64,000 bases of DNA from an uncultured Flavobacteriales bacterium (GCA_943789505.1 CALSUJ010000001.1:620001-684000); one strand, 5' to 3'. Counted from the first letter of the stretch, positions 9,303-18,207 are shown. Notes: generated from the letters alone by a model not told the origin. A program made the numbers and translations.

Positions 9303-10628
9303 TTAGTCAATTAAATTTTCCAAATTCATTCCCTCAAAAGTTCCTGAGCTCATCATAAGTAAATTAGTGTTTTTCCAGTTTAAGTTATTCAAGTAGGTTT
9401 CTAATTTTTCTGAATCTGTAAAAACCAATAAGTCATTACGTCCAAAAGCAGTAAGTACTTGCTCTTTGTTAATAGGTTCTAATTTTTTGTGTGCAATAGC
9501 GCTAGGGCTAAAATAAACAATAGCTGTATCTGGCTTATCCATACTTCCCTTATATTCTTTTAGGAATTCTTCATTCAAACTACTAAAAGTATGTAGTTCC
9601 ATACAAGCGACTAATTTCCTGTTTGAAAATTGCTTTTTCATAGCTGATGAAGTTGCTTTTAGCTTGGATGGAGAATGTGCAAAATCCTTGTATACAGCAG
9701 AACTAGCTGTTTTCTTAACAAGTTCCAAACGCATTGATGCTCCCTTAAAATTAGCTATTTGTAAAAAGAAATCAGTATCAGTAACTCCTAATTCATTACA
9801 GACTAATTTGGCTGCATTTAGGTTTTGTAAATTATGTTTTCCAAAGATGATAAGTTCTGTATTATTAACTTTAGTTATTCCATTAAGTATATTATGTATT
9901 GGTGCAGTGTAAGCTATAAGCTGACATTTAGCTCCCTCTTTAGCTAGTTTGTTTAATTCCTTATCTTCTGAACAATAGATAAGCGTGTCCGTAACCATAT
10001 TCTTAAATATTCTGAACTGGTCAACATACATATCAAAATTAGGAAATACATTAATATGATCCCAGGCAATACCACTTAGTACTGCAATATGCGGTTGGTA
10101 TAAATGAAATTTAGGTCGCCTATCAATTGGGGAGCTTAAATATTCGTCACCTTCCAGGATAATTATTGGAGCTTCATACGTTAATTTTACCATGGTGTCA
10201 AAACCTTCTAGTTGTGCTCCTACCATATAATCACAATCAATATTTAAGCTTTGTAGTACATGCAATATCATGGCAGTAATGGAGGTTTTTCCATGGCTAC
10301 CGCCAATTACTACCCGTTTTTTATGTTTACTTTGCTGGTAAATATATTCAGGGTAAGAATAAATTGGAATGTTTAACTCTTTTGCTTTAGCAAGTTCAGG
10401 ATTATCCTCTCGGGCATGCATGCCTAAAATTATTGCATCCAAATCAGTAGTAATTTTATTAGCAAACCAGCCCATTTCATTAGGCAGCAGGTTGTATTTT
10501 GCTAACCTTTCCTTGCTTGGGCTAAAAATCGCATCATCACTTCCTGTTACTTCAAATCCTTTTTTGTGCAATGCTAAAGCCATGTTGTGCATAGCGCTTC
10601 CACCAATTGCAATTAAATGTATCTTCAT
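9303..10628 (-). CDS. mpl: UDP-N-acetylmuramate:L-alanyl-gamma-D-glutamyl-meso-diaminopimelate ligase
   Basis: Cytoplasmic ligase that recycles cell-wall tripeptide by joining it to UDP-MurNAc. It is 441 residues long and has the Mur-ligase layout. The N-terminal UDP-binding part IHLIAIGGSAMHNMALAL is the Mpl version rather than MurC. The ATP loop is GGSHGKTSITA, the central domain has ILEGDEYLSS, and the C-terminal domain has KDFAHSPSKLKAT. It is oriented divergently from the metallo-beta-lactamase-fold gene; the ~80 bp between them hold both promoters. Confidence 0.94.
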   Translation of the reverse strand: MKIHLIAIGGSAMHNMALALHKKGFEVTGSDDAIFSPSKERLAKYNLLPNEMGWFANKITTDLDAIILGMHAREDNPELAKAKELNIPIYSYPEYIYQQSKHKKRVVIGGSHGKTSITAMILHVLQSLNIDCDYMVGAQLEGFDTMVKLTYEAPIIILEGDEYLSSPIDRRPKFHLYQPHIAVLSGIAWDHINVFPNFDMYVDQFRIFKNMVTDTLIYCSEDKELNKLAKEGAKCQLIAYTAPIHNILNGITKVNNTELIIFGKHNLQNLNAAKLVCNELGVTDTDFFLQIANFKGASMRLELVKKTASSAVYKDFAHSPSKLKATSSAMKKQFSNRKLVACMELHTFSSLNEEFLKEYKGSMDKPDTAIVYFSPSAIAHKKLEPINKEQVLTAFGRNDLLVFTDSEKLETYLNNLNWKNTNLLMMSSGTFEGMNLENLID

Positions 10629-10678
10629 CTTTTTTGTAAATTAATCTTCAATATAAAAGTAAGAATAAATCAAATTCT

Positions 10679-10686
10679 TAATTTTG
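10679..10686 (+). promoter_or_regulatory. -7 element of the MBL-fold gene
   Basis: TAATTTTG matches the Bacteroidota TAnnTTTG element, 21 bp before the ATG at 10708. No good TTTG -33 box is visible. Confidence 0.5.
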
Positions 10687-10707
10687 GAGCACTAAAAATT
10701 TACTAAC

Positions 10708-11550
10708 ATGCAATTGTACACAATAGATACAGGATATTTTAAATTAGATGGAGGAGCAATGTTTGGTGTTGTCCCTAAAGTGCTTTGGAGTCGAACCAAT
10801 CCTTCTGATGATAATAACCTTTGTCCTTGGGCTATGCGTTCCTTATTGATTGAAGATGGAAATCGTTTGATTTTGATTGACAATGGCATAGGGGATAAGC
10901 AAGATGATAAATTTCTTAAACATTATTATTTGCACGGGGATGTAAACTTACATTCTTCATTAGCTAAGCATGGTTTTTCAGCTGATGATATTACGGATAT
11001 ATTTTTAACTCACTTGCATTTTGATCATTGTGGTGGTAGTGTAAAGTGGAATAAAGACAGAACAAATTTTGAAATGACGTTCAAAAATGCAAAATATTGG
11101 AGCAATAAACAGCATTGGCAATGGGCAACAGAACCAAATAATAGAGAAAAAGCTTCTTTCTTAAGAGATAATATTATTCCAATACAAGAAGCTGGTCATC
11201 TTAACTTTGTGGAAAAAGAAGGGGATTTGTTTAATAATTTTAAAACCCTTTTTGTGAATGGGCATACTGAGGCTCAGATGATACCCCATATAACCTACAA
11301 GGATAAAACAATTGTTTTTGCTGCTGATTTATTGCCTAGTACAGGTCATATTCCATTGCCTTATGTTATGGGTTATGATACCAGGCCTCTACTTACTTTA
11401 ACAGAAAAGGAAAAGTTCTTAAAACATGCTGCAGAGCAAGAATATATTCTATATTTACAGCACGATAACTACAGTGAATGTTGCACTGTAGAACAAACTG
11501 ATAGAGGTGTTCGCTTAAAAGAAACTTTCACTTTATCCGAAATACTCTAA
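10708..11550 (+). CDS. Metallo-beta-lactamase-fold hydrolase
   Basis: A 280-residue MBL-fold protein with the zinc motif THLHFDHCGG (HxHxDH), a later NGHTEAQMIPHI that supplies another metal-ligand His, the bridging Asp in FAADLLPSTGHIPLP, and a C-terminal His in YLQHDN. No signal peptide is seen, so it acts in the cytoplasm. The substrate cannot be read from the sequence. Relatives include lactonases and other hydrolases. It is followed 2 bp later by the small DUF6356 gene. Confidence 0.9.
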   Translation: MQLYTIDTGYFKLDGGAMFGVVPKVLWSRTNPSDDNNLCPWAMRSLLIEDGNRLILIDNGIGDKQDDKFLKHYYLHGDVNLHSSLAKHGFSADDITDIFLTHLHFDHCGGSVKWNKDRTNFEMTFKNAKYWSNKQHWQWATEPNNREKASFLRDNIIPIQEAGHLNFVEKEGDLFNNFKTLFVNGHTEAQMIPHITYKDKTIVFAADLLPSTGHIPLPYVMGYDTRPLLTLTEKEKFLKHAAEQEYILYLQHDNYSECCTVEQTDRGVRLKETFTLSEIL

Positions 11551-11552
11551 AA

Positions 11553-11759
11553 ATGAATATATTTACAGAACACCCCACGCAGGTAAGTGAAACTTATTTG
11601 CAACATATGAAAAAGGCCTTAGCTTTTTCTTTTAAACTATTATTGATGAGTTGTCAAGCTTTGTTGCATGCTATTTTACCTTTCTTATTCGTAACAACAG
11701 TAAGTGACAAGATAAAGGAGATGAATGATGTCTTGCAAAAGCGAAAAAACAAATCCTAG
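11553..11759 (+). CDS. DUF6356 family small membrane protein
   Basis: A 68-residue protein starting IFTEHPTQVSETYLQHMKKA, followed by one hydrophobic stretch (FKLLLMSCQALLHAILPFLF) and a charged tail. The pattern IFTEHP...ETY..H, then a membrane segment ending HA.LPFLFVTT.S, is that of DUF6356. Function is unknown. It lies 2 bp after the MBL-fold gene, so the two are probably co-transcribed. Confidence 0.8.
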   Translation: MNIFTEHPTQVSETYLQHMKKALAFSFKLLLMSCQALLHAILPFLFVTTVSDKIKEMNDVLQKRKNKS

Positions 11760-11986
11760 AGTAAAGAGTTAAATACATCCCAACTCTCTCTAAAGTTAGT
11801 GTTATCATCAAATTTTATTTTTTCAACTATTTTACGATAGAGTTTAGTAAACTTCCCGTAATTAGTTTTCAATAATATACTTTCATAATCGCTTATGTCA
11901 GCATTAGTTAGTAACTGTTTTATGTAGCCAACTTTTTCAAAAGAAGATTGTTTTTTTCTACCATTTAATTTTTTAATCAGACAAAC
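11756..11986 (-). pseudogene. Open frame without a start codon (possible gene remnant)
   Basis: On the minus strand an uninterrupted ~76-codon frame runs from just after a TAA (11987-11989) to a TAG at 11756-11758. It encodes LIKKLNGRKKQSSFEKVGYI near its start and ends NFRESWDVFNSLL. The composition is protein-like (mixed charge, few stops), but there is no ATG or GTG at its head and I recognise no family. It converges on the DUF6356 gene and overlaps its stop. It could be the tail of a truncated gene, or a small gene whose start was lost to an indel. Confidence 0.4.
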
Positions 11987-12041
11987 TTAAGTATTCTATT
12001 GTTAATACGAAAATTGCGAGTGTTTGTTGTTGATAAAGTCC

Positions 12042-12049
12042 TATTTTTG
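12042..12049 (+). promoter_or_regulatory. -7 element very close to the radical SAM start
   Basis: TATTTTTG (TAnnTTTG) ends only 7 bp before the ATG at 12057. If transcription starts at the usual distance, the mRNA has almost no leader. The element argues for the 12057 start over a TTG at 12024, which would lie upstream of the promoter. Confidence 0.6.
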
Positions 12050-12056
12050 CAATAAT

Positions 12057-12992
12057 ATGCAAACAGAAAAACGCTATAATGATTTTTCTTCTTTTATTAG
12101 AAGAAAATTTAATACAAGAGTACAAAAGGTGTCCATTGATGCTGGCTTTACTTGTCCAAATAAAGATGGGACAAAAGGTGTAGGTGGTTGTACCTACTGC
12201 AATAATAATACTTTCAATCCGGAATATTGTAAGCCTATAAAACCCATAAAACAACAGATTACTGAAGGTATAGAATTCTTTTCTAAAAAATATAAAACTC
12301 AAAAATACTTAGCTTATTTTCAAGCTTTTACCAATACTTATGCACCCCTTGCCGATTTAAAGAAAATGTATGAAGAGGCTTTGGATCATGACGATGTAAT
12401 TGGTTTAGTAGTGGCAACTCGACCTGATTGTATAAAAGATGAGGTGTTGGATTACTTAGAGGAATTAGCAGCTGCTGGGAATTTTATAAAACTTGAGTTT
12501 GGCTTAGAATCTACAAAAAACGAAACTTTAGAGGCAATTAATAGATGTCAAACTCATGAAGAGGCAATTGATGCTTTTAAAAGAGCTGAAGGTAGAGGTT
12601 TGCATTTAGGAGGGCATCTTATTCTAGGATTACCAGGAGAGACAAAAGAAGATATGATGAATCATGCAAAGATGGTTTCACAATTACCTATAAATACGCT
12701 TAAGATTCATCATTTACAAATTGTAAAACATACTATGATGGCGGTTCAGTTCAAGAAAACACCCGAGATGTTTACTTTTATGGAATTGGATGAATACATT
12801 GATTTTGTAGTTGATTTTGTGGAAAAACTAAAACCTGAGATTATTATTGAACGCTTTTTTAGTGAATCACCGGCTAGTATGTTAATCCATCCAAAATATG
12901 GATTGAAGAATTTTGAAGTAAAGCACTTAGTTGAAAAAAGATTGGAAGAAAGAGAGGCTATGCAGGGGAGGTTATTTCAAGTCACGTATTAA
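12057..12992 (+). CDS. TIGR01212-family (YhcC-like) radical SAM protein
   Basis: A radical SAM enzyme of about 311 residues. The cysteines that bind the [4Fe-4S] cluster lie in FTCPNKDGTKGVGGCTYC, which is diagnostic for the YhcC group. Later motifs are VATRPDCI, KLEFGLES and HLILGLPGETKEDM. The biological substrate of this family is not established. The start is taken at MQTEKRYN, because a promoter-like element sits between it and an alternative upstream TTG. The 3' end overlaps the small minus-strand DUF5668-like gene by 21 bp. Confidence 0.92.
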   Translation: MQTEKRYNDFSSFIRRKFNTRVQKVSIDAGFTCPNKDGTKGVGGCTYCNNNTFNPEYCKPIKPIKQQITEGIEFFSKKYKTQKYLAYFQAFTNTYAPLADLKKMYEEALDHDDVIGLVVATRPDCIKDEVLDYLEELAAAGNFIKLEFGLESTKNETLEAINRCQTHEEAIDAFKRAEGRGLHLGGHLILGLPGETKEDMMNHAKMVSQLPINTLKIHHLQIVKHTMMAVQFKKTPEMFTFMELDEYIDFVVDFVEKLKPEIIIERFFSESPASMLIHPKYGLKNFEVKHLVEKRLEEREAMQGRLFQVTY

Positions 12993-13139
12993 TTTTTCAA
13001 TCCCCATCCAAATAAGGATAACAGGCCAGTAGGTTCTTATAAGTTCAGCTACTGAAATATGTACATAATTAAGGTTGTCTAATAAGAAAACAACTCCTAT
13101 AACAATTAAGAGTATTGCGATTCCGATACTTTTTTTCAT
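12972..13139 (-). CDS. Small DUF5668 / LiaF-TM-like membrane protein (55 aa)
   Basis: A short minus-strand gene starting MKKSIGIAILLIVIGVVFLL and ending WMGIEKLIRDLK. It is two hydrophobic segments joined by DNLNYVHISVAELIRTYW. The layout G-x-x-x-L-L-x-x-G-x-x-F-L-L-D-N-L followed by WP-x-x-L-I-x-x-G matches the transmembrane unit of DUF5668/LiaF proteins. It is shorter than LiaF, with no C-terminal soluble domain. It overlaps the end of the radical SAM gene by 21 bp on the opposite strand. Confidence 0.75.
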   Translation of the reverse strand: MKKSIGIAILLIVIGVVFLLDNLNYVHISVAELIRTYWPVILIWMGIEKLIRDLK

Positions 13140-13166
13140 CTTTTAAATTTTAAGGGATTTAATAAT

Positions 13167-13174
13167 TACTTTTG
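13167..13174 (+). promoter_or_regulatory. -7 element of ettA
   Basis: TACTTTTG within AATAATTACTTTTGTAACG matches TAnnTTTG and lies 21 bp before the ettA ATG. The same AATTACTTTTG context precedes rnpB and tgt. Confidence 0.6.
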
Positions 13175-13195
13175 TAACGCTAAAAATAATAAAAT

Positions 13196-14887
13196 ATGTC
13201 AGACGATAAGAAAATAATTTTTTCAATGAGAGGACTTTCTAAGTCCTTCAACAACAATAACAAACAAGTTTTAAAGAATATTCACCTTTCTTTTTTCTAT
13301 GGTGCTAAAATTGGTATTATAGGATTAAATGGTTCTGGTAAGTCCACACTTTTAAAGATTATTGCAGGGGTTGAAAAATCCTTTCAAGGAGATGTAACTT
13401 TCTCGGATGGATATAATGTTGGTTATTTAGAACAAGAACCAAAGCTAGATGAAAGTAAAACCGTAATTGAGATCGTAAAAGAAGGAATGAAAGAAGCAGT
13501 TGACGCCTTGGCAGATTATAATGCTATAAATGATGCTTTTGGCTTGCCTAAAAACTATGAGGATGCTGACAAGATGGAAAAGTTGATGAAAGAGCAAGGA
13601 GTACTGCAAGATAAAATTGAAGCCCTTGACGCTTGGAATATTGACACTAAACTTAACATTGCTATGGATGCCTTAAGGTGTCCAGAACCAGATGCTCAGG
13701 TTTCAGTACTTTCAGGAGGGGAAAGAAGAAGAGTAGCTCTTTGTCGTTTGTTATTACAAGAACCAGAGATCTTATTATTGGATGAACCTACCAATCACTT
13801 AGATGCAGAATCAGTATTATGGTTAGAACAACATCTTTCGGAATATAAAGGAACAGTAATTGCCATTACTCACGATAGGTACTTTTTGGATAATGTAGCA
13901 GGTTGGATTTTAGAATTGGATAGAGGAGAGGGAATTCCTTGGGAAGGTAATTATTCTGAATGGTTGGAACAAAAAACAAAACGATTAGCAAAAGAAGAAA
14001 AAACTGAAAGCAAAAGAAGAAAAACATTAGAGCGTGAGTTGGAATGGGTACGTATGTCACCAAAAGGAAGGCGTACAAAGTCAAAATCGCGTTTGGATAA
14101 TTATGAAAAACTATTAGGTGATGAGGGTAGGCAGAAAGAAGATAAAATTGAATTGTATATTCCGCCAGGACCAAGATTAGGTACAAATGTAATTGATGCT
14201 GAAAAAGTAAGTAAATCCTTTGGTGATAAGTTGTTGTATGAAAACTTAGAATTCAAATTACCTCCAGCAGGTATTGTTGGTATTGTTGGTCCTAATGGGG
14301 CTGGTAAAACAACTTTGTTTCGTATGATAATGGAGCAGGAAAAGGCTGATTCAGGTACTTTCAAGGTTGGGGAAACAGTAAAGATTGCTTATGTAGATCA
14401 GCAACATGCCGATATTGATATGGAAAAAACTATCTGGGAACAAATTACTGGAGGATTGGAGCAGGTAAATGTTGGTGGAAAGTTAATGAACTCAAGGGCG
14501 TATGTGGCTAAGTTTAACTTTAATGGTGCTGATCAAAACAAAAAAATAGGAGTGCTTTCAGGTGGGGAGCGTAATCGTTTGCACTTGGCTTTAACCCTAA
14601 GACAAGAAGCAAATGTACTTTTACTGGATGAGCCAACTAATGATTTGGATGTAAATACATTAAGGTCATTGGAAGAAGGATTAAATAATTTTGCGGGTTG
14701 TGCGGTAATTATTTCTCATGACAGATGGTTTTTGGATAGGGTATGTACGCATATCTTAGCTTTTGAAGGAGATTCTAATGTTGTGTATTTTGAGGGTGGT
14801 TATTCTGATTATGAGGAAAACCGTAAAAAACGATTGGGTGATATATCTCCTAAGCGTATTAAATACCGTAAACTAAAGAGAGATTAA
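13196..14887 (+). CDS. ettA: Energy-dependent translational throttle protein EttA (ABC-F)
   Basis: A soluble ABC-F ATPase that binds the ribosomal E site and gates elongation according to energy state. It is 563 residues with two ATP-binding cassettes. Cassette 1 has Walker A GLNGSGKST, signature LSGGERRRVALCRLLL and Walker B LLLDEPTNHLD. Cassette 2 has GPNGAGKTT, LSGGERNRLHLAL and LLLDEPTNDLD. Between them is a Lys/Arg-rich linker (KRLAKEEKTESKRRKTLERE). No membrane domain is present, so it is not a transporter. It is followed by a strong terminator. Confidence 0.96.
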   Translation: MSDDKKIIFSMRGLSKSFNNNNKQVLKNIHLSFFYGAKIGIIGLNGSGKSTLLKIIAGVEKSFQGDVTFSDGYNVGYLEQEPKLDESKTVIEIVKEGMKEAVDALADYNAINDAFGLPKNYEDADKMEKLMKEQGVLQDKIEALDAWNIDTKLNIAMDALRCPEPDAQVSVLSGGERRRVALCRLLLQEPEILLLDEPTNHLDAESVLWLEQHLSEYKGTVIAITHDRYFLDNVAGWILELDRGEGIPWEGNYSEWLEQKTKRLAKEEKTESKRRKTLERELEWVRMSPKGRRTKSKSRLDNYEKLLGDEGRQKEDKIELYIPPGPRLGTNVIDAEKVSKSFGDKLLYENLEFKLPPAGIVGIVGPNGAGKTTLFRMIMEQEKADSGTFKVGETVKIAYVDQQHADIDMEKTIWEQITGGLEQVNVGGKLMNSRAYVAKFNFNGADQNKKIGVLSGGERNRLHLALTLRQEANVLLLDEPTNDLDVNTLRSLEEGLNNFAGCAVIISHDRWFLDRVCTHILAFEGDSNVVYFEGGYSDYEENRKKRLGDISPKRIKYRKLKRD

Positions 14888-14915
14888 TATTTTTCTAGAT
14901 TTGATATGATAACTT

Positions 14916-14942
14916 AAAGCCGAGTAATTACTCGGTTTTTTT
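14916..14942 (+). terminator. Rho-independent terminator of ettA
   Basis: Stem CCGAGTAATTACTCGG (14920-14935) followed by a run of seven T, with AAAG before the stem. Confidence 0.9.
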
Positions 14943-15114
14943 ATGTCATTTTGAATACAGTGAATCAAAATTATTTTAGATAATTAACTTTTATTAGTTA
15001 TACTATGAAAGTGGTAAAAATATTAAAATGAGGTAGTTAATTAATTTTTTGTATGTTTACAGTCTAGGGGATGCTGAAAACCAATTTTAGAGTAAGCAAA
15101 ATTAAATTATTTTT

Positions 15115-15716
15115 ATGAAAAAATTATTTACAATTTTAACTGTAGTTGCTTTAACTACAACAATTTCTTTTGCACAAGTGCAATTTGGGATAAAAGCTGG
15201 TTTCAATAATTCAGCTGTAGGTTCGTCTGATTCTGATATGAATGAAGCTATCTCCAGTAAGTCAGGTATGCAGTTTGGAGGTTTGCTATGTTTGAATTAT
15301 CTGATGCATGCAATTAAGAACAGGAGCTGTATATCAAAAAGGAGCTACTCTTGATTCAGATGGAGGGATTTACATGCTTTAGATTATCTAGAAGTTCCAG
15401 TTGATTTTGCTTTTATGTTAGGGATGGTGGATTTGCTCTTAGGCAGGGCCTTATTTTGCATTTTTAATGAGCTCAAAGGTAAATTGATGGTGAAAGTGAT
15501 GATATGGAGAGATCATGAATGGCCATGGATATAGGATTAAATTTTGGTGCTTCTATTTAGTAAACGAGCAGATTCTTATTGATGCTAGATATGGTATGGG
15601 CTTAGAATCTTTGATTCTGATAGTGATTCTGAGTGACTATGTTAAATGGGGCGCTTCAAATTTCAGATTGGTGATTGTTCTTTGGTAGGCTAAATAAAGA
15701 ATATAATACAAAATAA
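15115..15716 (+). pseudogene. Outer-membrane beta-barrel (porin family) protein, multiple frameshifts
   Basis: The frame starts with a signal peptide (MKKLFTILTVVALTTTISFA) and then QVQFGIKAGFNNSAVGSS, a typical opening of small Bacteroidota outer-membrane barrels. From about 15290 the coding sense jumps between frames. Reading across the jumps gives recognisable barrel pieces: YQKGATLDSDGGIY, EVPVDFAFML, IGLNFGASYLVNEQILIDAR and FGRLNKEYNTK before a TAA at 15714. At least four to five indels lie within ~400 bp. Protein-level sense survives in each piece, so the damage is recent or is sequence error. Confidence 0.75.
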
Positions 15717-15739
15717 ACCGAGCATTTGCTCGGTTTTTT
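15715..15739 (+). terminator. Rho-independent terminator after the barrel gene
   Basis: Stem CCGAGCA (15718-15724) pairs with TGCTCGG (15727-15733), followed by six T. Its stem resembles the ettA terminator upstream. Confidence 0.88.
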
Positions 15740-15934
15740 ATGCAATGTCAACAAAATCTATTTATAAAGTATAATTCTGGGTAATCCATCTTAAGCTAGA
15801 TTGCGTACATTCGCTAATAAAAAATACCCAATTCACTTCAAAAAAGTCCATCAATCGGTTTTATGCTTCTTTTGTCAAGGCTTTTATAACATCAATTCTG
15901 TATGATTTATCGAATTCTAATAGATGTTAGATTC
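15740..15934. other. Intergenic stretch downstream of lptF/G
   Basis: I see no gene I can support. On the minus strand a short piece reads DKSYRIDVIKALTKEA before a stop, which looks like a protein C-terminus, but no preceding frame supports a full gene. Confidence 0.3.
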
Positions 15935-17012
15935 TTACTTTGATGCTCTGTAAAGCAGTACTCCAGCCAAAACCATATAGCAGAGATTAGGAATCCAAAC
16001 TGCTAATGCAGGAGCTAGGTTACTATTTGTAGCGAAAGTAGTACTCACTTGCATAAACAGAATATAAGTAAAGGCAATTAGTATTCCTATGCCTAGGTGT
16101 ATACCAATCCCTCCTCTAGTTTTTCTACTCGCAATAGCTACCGCTATAAGGGTAAGTATAATTGAGGCAAAAGGAAAGGCAACTCTCTTGTGTTTTTCTA
16201 TTTTATGATAAACAAGTTGTTCACTTCCTTTAAGCTCTTCATCCGCTATATAATCGTTTAGCTCAAACATATTCATAGTTTCAACTAAGCTTTTTCGTTT
16301 TGTAAAATCATGAGCGCTAAGGTTAAGGATAGTGTCAATACTAGTGCCATTGCTTATTATCTCTCCATTATCACTAAACTCTCTAACTTCATATTTGTTA
16401 ATTGTCCATTTGTGGCTAAGCGTGTCGTATTGTATGTAGTCGGACTTTAATTTTGAAGCTAACTTTCCATTTTTAAAATTTTCCAAAGTAAATTTATAGC
16501 CTATATTTCTTGTAGAATTAAAGCTTTCCATATAAATATATTGCCCGGGTTGTATCTGCATATGAATGTTTTTAGCACGAGAATAGCGTTTACTTTTTAG
16601 GTATTTGTTTTCAAAATTAATTCGTTCACTATTGGAAGAGGGGATGATGAAATTCCCTAATACAAAAGATAAAGCTCCTAAAACTAGTGCTGATATCATA
16701 AAAGGTTTTAGCAAACGCTTAAAACTCATTCCACTATTAAGTATGGCTATTATTTCAGTATCATTTGCCATTTTGGAAGTGAAAAAGATAACTGAAATAA
16801 AAATAAAGAGTGGGCTAAATAAGATTGCCGAAATAGGGAATAAAGTTTAGGTAGTAATCCATAATTATGGATTTTATTGTTACTTCACTTTTCAAAAAGT
16901 CATCTATCTTTTCCGATATGTCAAAAATGATAACAATCAGTAATATCAAAGCTAAGGCAAAAAAGAATGTACCCAAGAATTTCTTAACGATATACCAATC
17001 TAGTTTATTCAT
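15935..17012 (-). pseudogene. LptF/LptG family lipopolysaccharide export permease, one frameshift
   Basis: Inner-membrane permease of the Lpt system that extracts LPS toward LptC/LptA. The N-terminal piece (MNKLDWYIVKKFLGTFFFAL ... FIPYFGN, from 17012) has the first membrane helix and the start of the second. The second piece (LFSPLFIFISVIFFTSKMAN ... LLYRASK) has the rest, with a soluble beta-jellyroll region and the C-terminal helices. The frames meet at about 16840-16850, where AATCTTATTTAGC seems to have one extra T relative to AAT CTA TTT AGC. With that base removed the protein is full length (~358 aa). The gene directly follows tgt, an arrangement common in Bacteroidota. Confidence 0.85.
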
Positions 17013-18144
17013 TTATAATCTGATATCTAGTTTTTTAACCATCTGATTTTTCCAAGTGGTAAATGTTCCTTCTTCTAGTTGTTTTTGTGCCTGTTCCATC
17101 AACCATAAATAAAAACGGATATTGTGTAAAGTAGCAATCTGTTTTGCTAGTATTTCATTGCTTGCAAACAGGTGACGCACATAAGCTTTTGTATAAGTGT
17201 TATCTACAAATGAAGTTCCATTTGGGTCAAGAGGACTATAATCATCAGCCCATTTTCTATTTTTCATATTCATGGTTCCTTCTGATGTGAAAAGCATTCC
17301 ATTTCGTGCGTTTCGCGTTGGCATAACACAGTCAAACATATCTACACCAAGAGCAATATTTTCAAGCAAGTTACTTGGGGTTCCTACACCCATTAAATAC
17401 CTTGGTTTTTCCCATGGAAGTACTGAACAGACTATGTCTGTCATTTCGTACATCATATCATGTGGTTCTCCTACTGAAAGCCCACCAATAGCATTTCCAT
17501 CTCTTTCAAAACTTGCAATCTTTTCAGCTGATCTGAAGGCGCAAATCTTTATAAACACTTCCTTGTACAATTGGGAAGAAAGTTTGTTCGTATCCGTACT
17601 TACCTTCTGTGGTATCAAAGCGATCGCAACACCTTTTTAGCCACCTATGTGTCATGTGCATGGATTTTTTTGCATAATCATATTCGCACGGGTAGGGTGT
17701 GCATTCATCAAAAGCCATGATGATATCTGCACCAATCGTTCTTTGTATATCTATTGCGTATTCAGGAGTAAAAAAGTGAGAACTTCCGTCAATATGAGAT
17801 TGAAATTTAACTCCTTTCTCTGTAATTTTTCTTCTATCTGAAAGTGAATAAACTTGGTATCCTCCACTATCGGTAAGTAAGGGTTTATCCCAACCTATGA
17901 ATTTATGTAAGCCTCCAGCTCCTTCAATAATATCAAGTCCTGGGCGTAAGTAAAGGTGATAAGTGTTTCCTAGAATAATTTGCGCTAGAGTATCTTCTAT
18001 AAGTTCATGTTGATGTATTCCTTTTACTGTTCCTGCAGTACCTACTGGCATAAAGATTGGAGTCTTTATTTTACCATGTGCAGTCTCCATTTCTCCTAAC
18101 CTTGCCTTGGAATGTGCATCTTCCTTTAATAGTCTAAATTTCAT
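17013..18144 (-). pseudogene. tgt: Queuine tRNA-ribosyltransferase, one frameshift
   Basis: Exchanges guanine 34 of GU(N) tRNAs for a queuosine precursor. The N-terminal piece (from 18144) has LTDSGGYQVYSLSDRRKI with the catalytic Asp pocket and ADIIMAFDECTPYP. The C-terminal piece has GGLSVGEPHDMMYEM and FDCVMPTRNARNGMLFT with the nucleophile Asp. They meet at about 17530, where CAGATCAGCTGAAAAG appears to carry one extra A; removing it gives the continuous RLQSAEKIASFERDGNAIGG. Corrected length is ~377 aa. The CxCxxC zinc cluster of E. coli Tgt is not visible; the equivalent stretch reads DNTYTKAYVRHLF. The gene abuts lptF/G. Confidence 0.9.
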
Positions 18145-18149
18145 GTTGG

Positions 18150-18157
18150 CAAAAGTA
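18150..18157 (-). promoter_or_regulatory. -7 element of tgt, adjacent to its start codon
   Basis: On the minus strand TACTTTTG lies only 5 bp before the tgt ATG, predicting a leaderless or nearly leaderless mRNA. It is part of an inverted AATTACTTTTGC pair shared with the rnpB promoter. Confidence 0.55.
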
Positions 18158-18176
18158 ATTAATTTAATCCTCTAGT

Positions 18177-18204
18177 ATCTAAAGTCTATTATCTAAAATC
18201 TATT
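18177..18204. repeat. Short tandem repeat between tgt and rnpB promoters
   Basis: ATCTAAAGTCTATT is followed directly by ATCTAAAATCTATT: two 14-bp units with one difference. They lie in the middle of the divergent promoter region. Confidence 0.6.
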
Positions 18205-18207
18205 AAT

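Noticed and set aside
12024-12056. Upstream TTG start for the radical SAM gene
   Set aside because: It would place a TAnnTTTG promoter inside the gene. The family N-terminus fits the ATG at 12057.
13866-14364. Minus-strand open frames inside ettA
   Set aside because: They lie opposite the conserved ABC cassettes and have no independent support.
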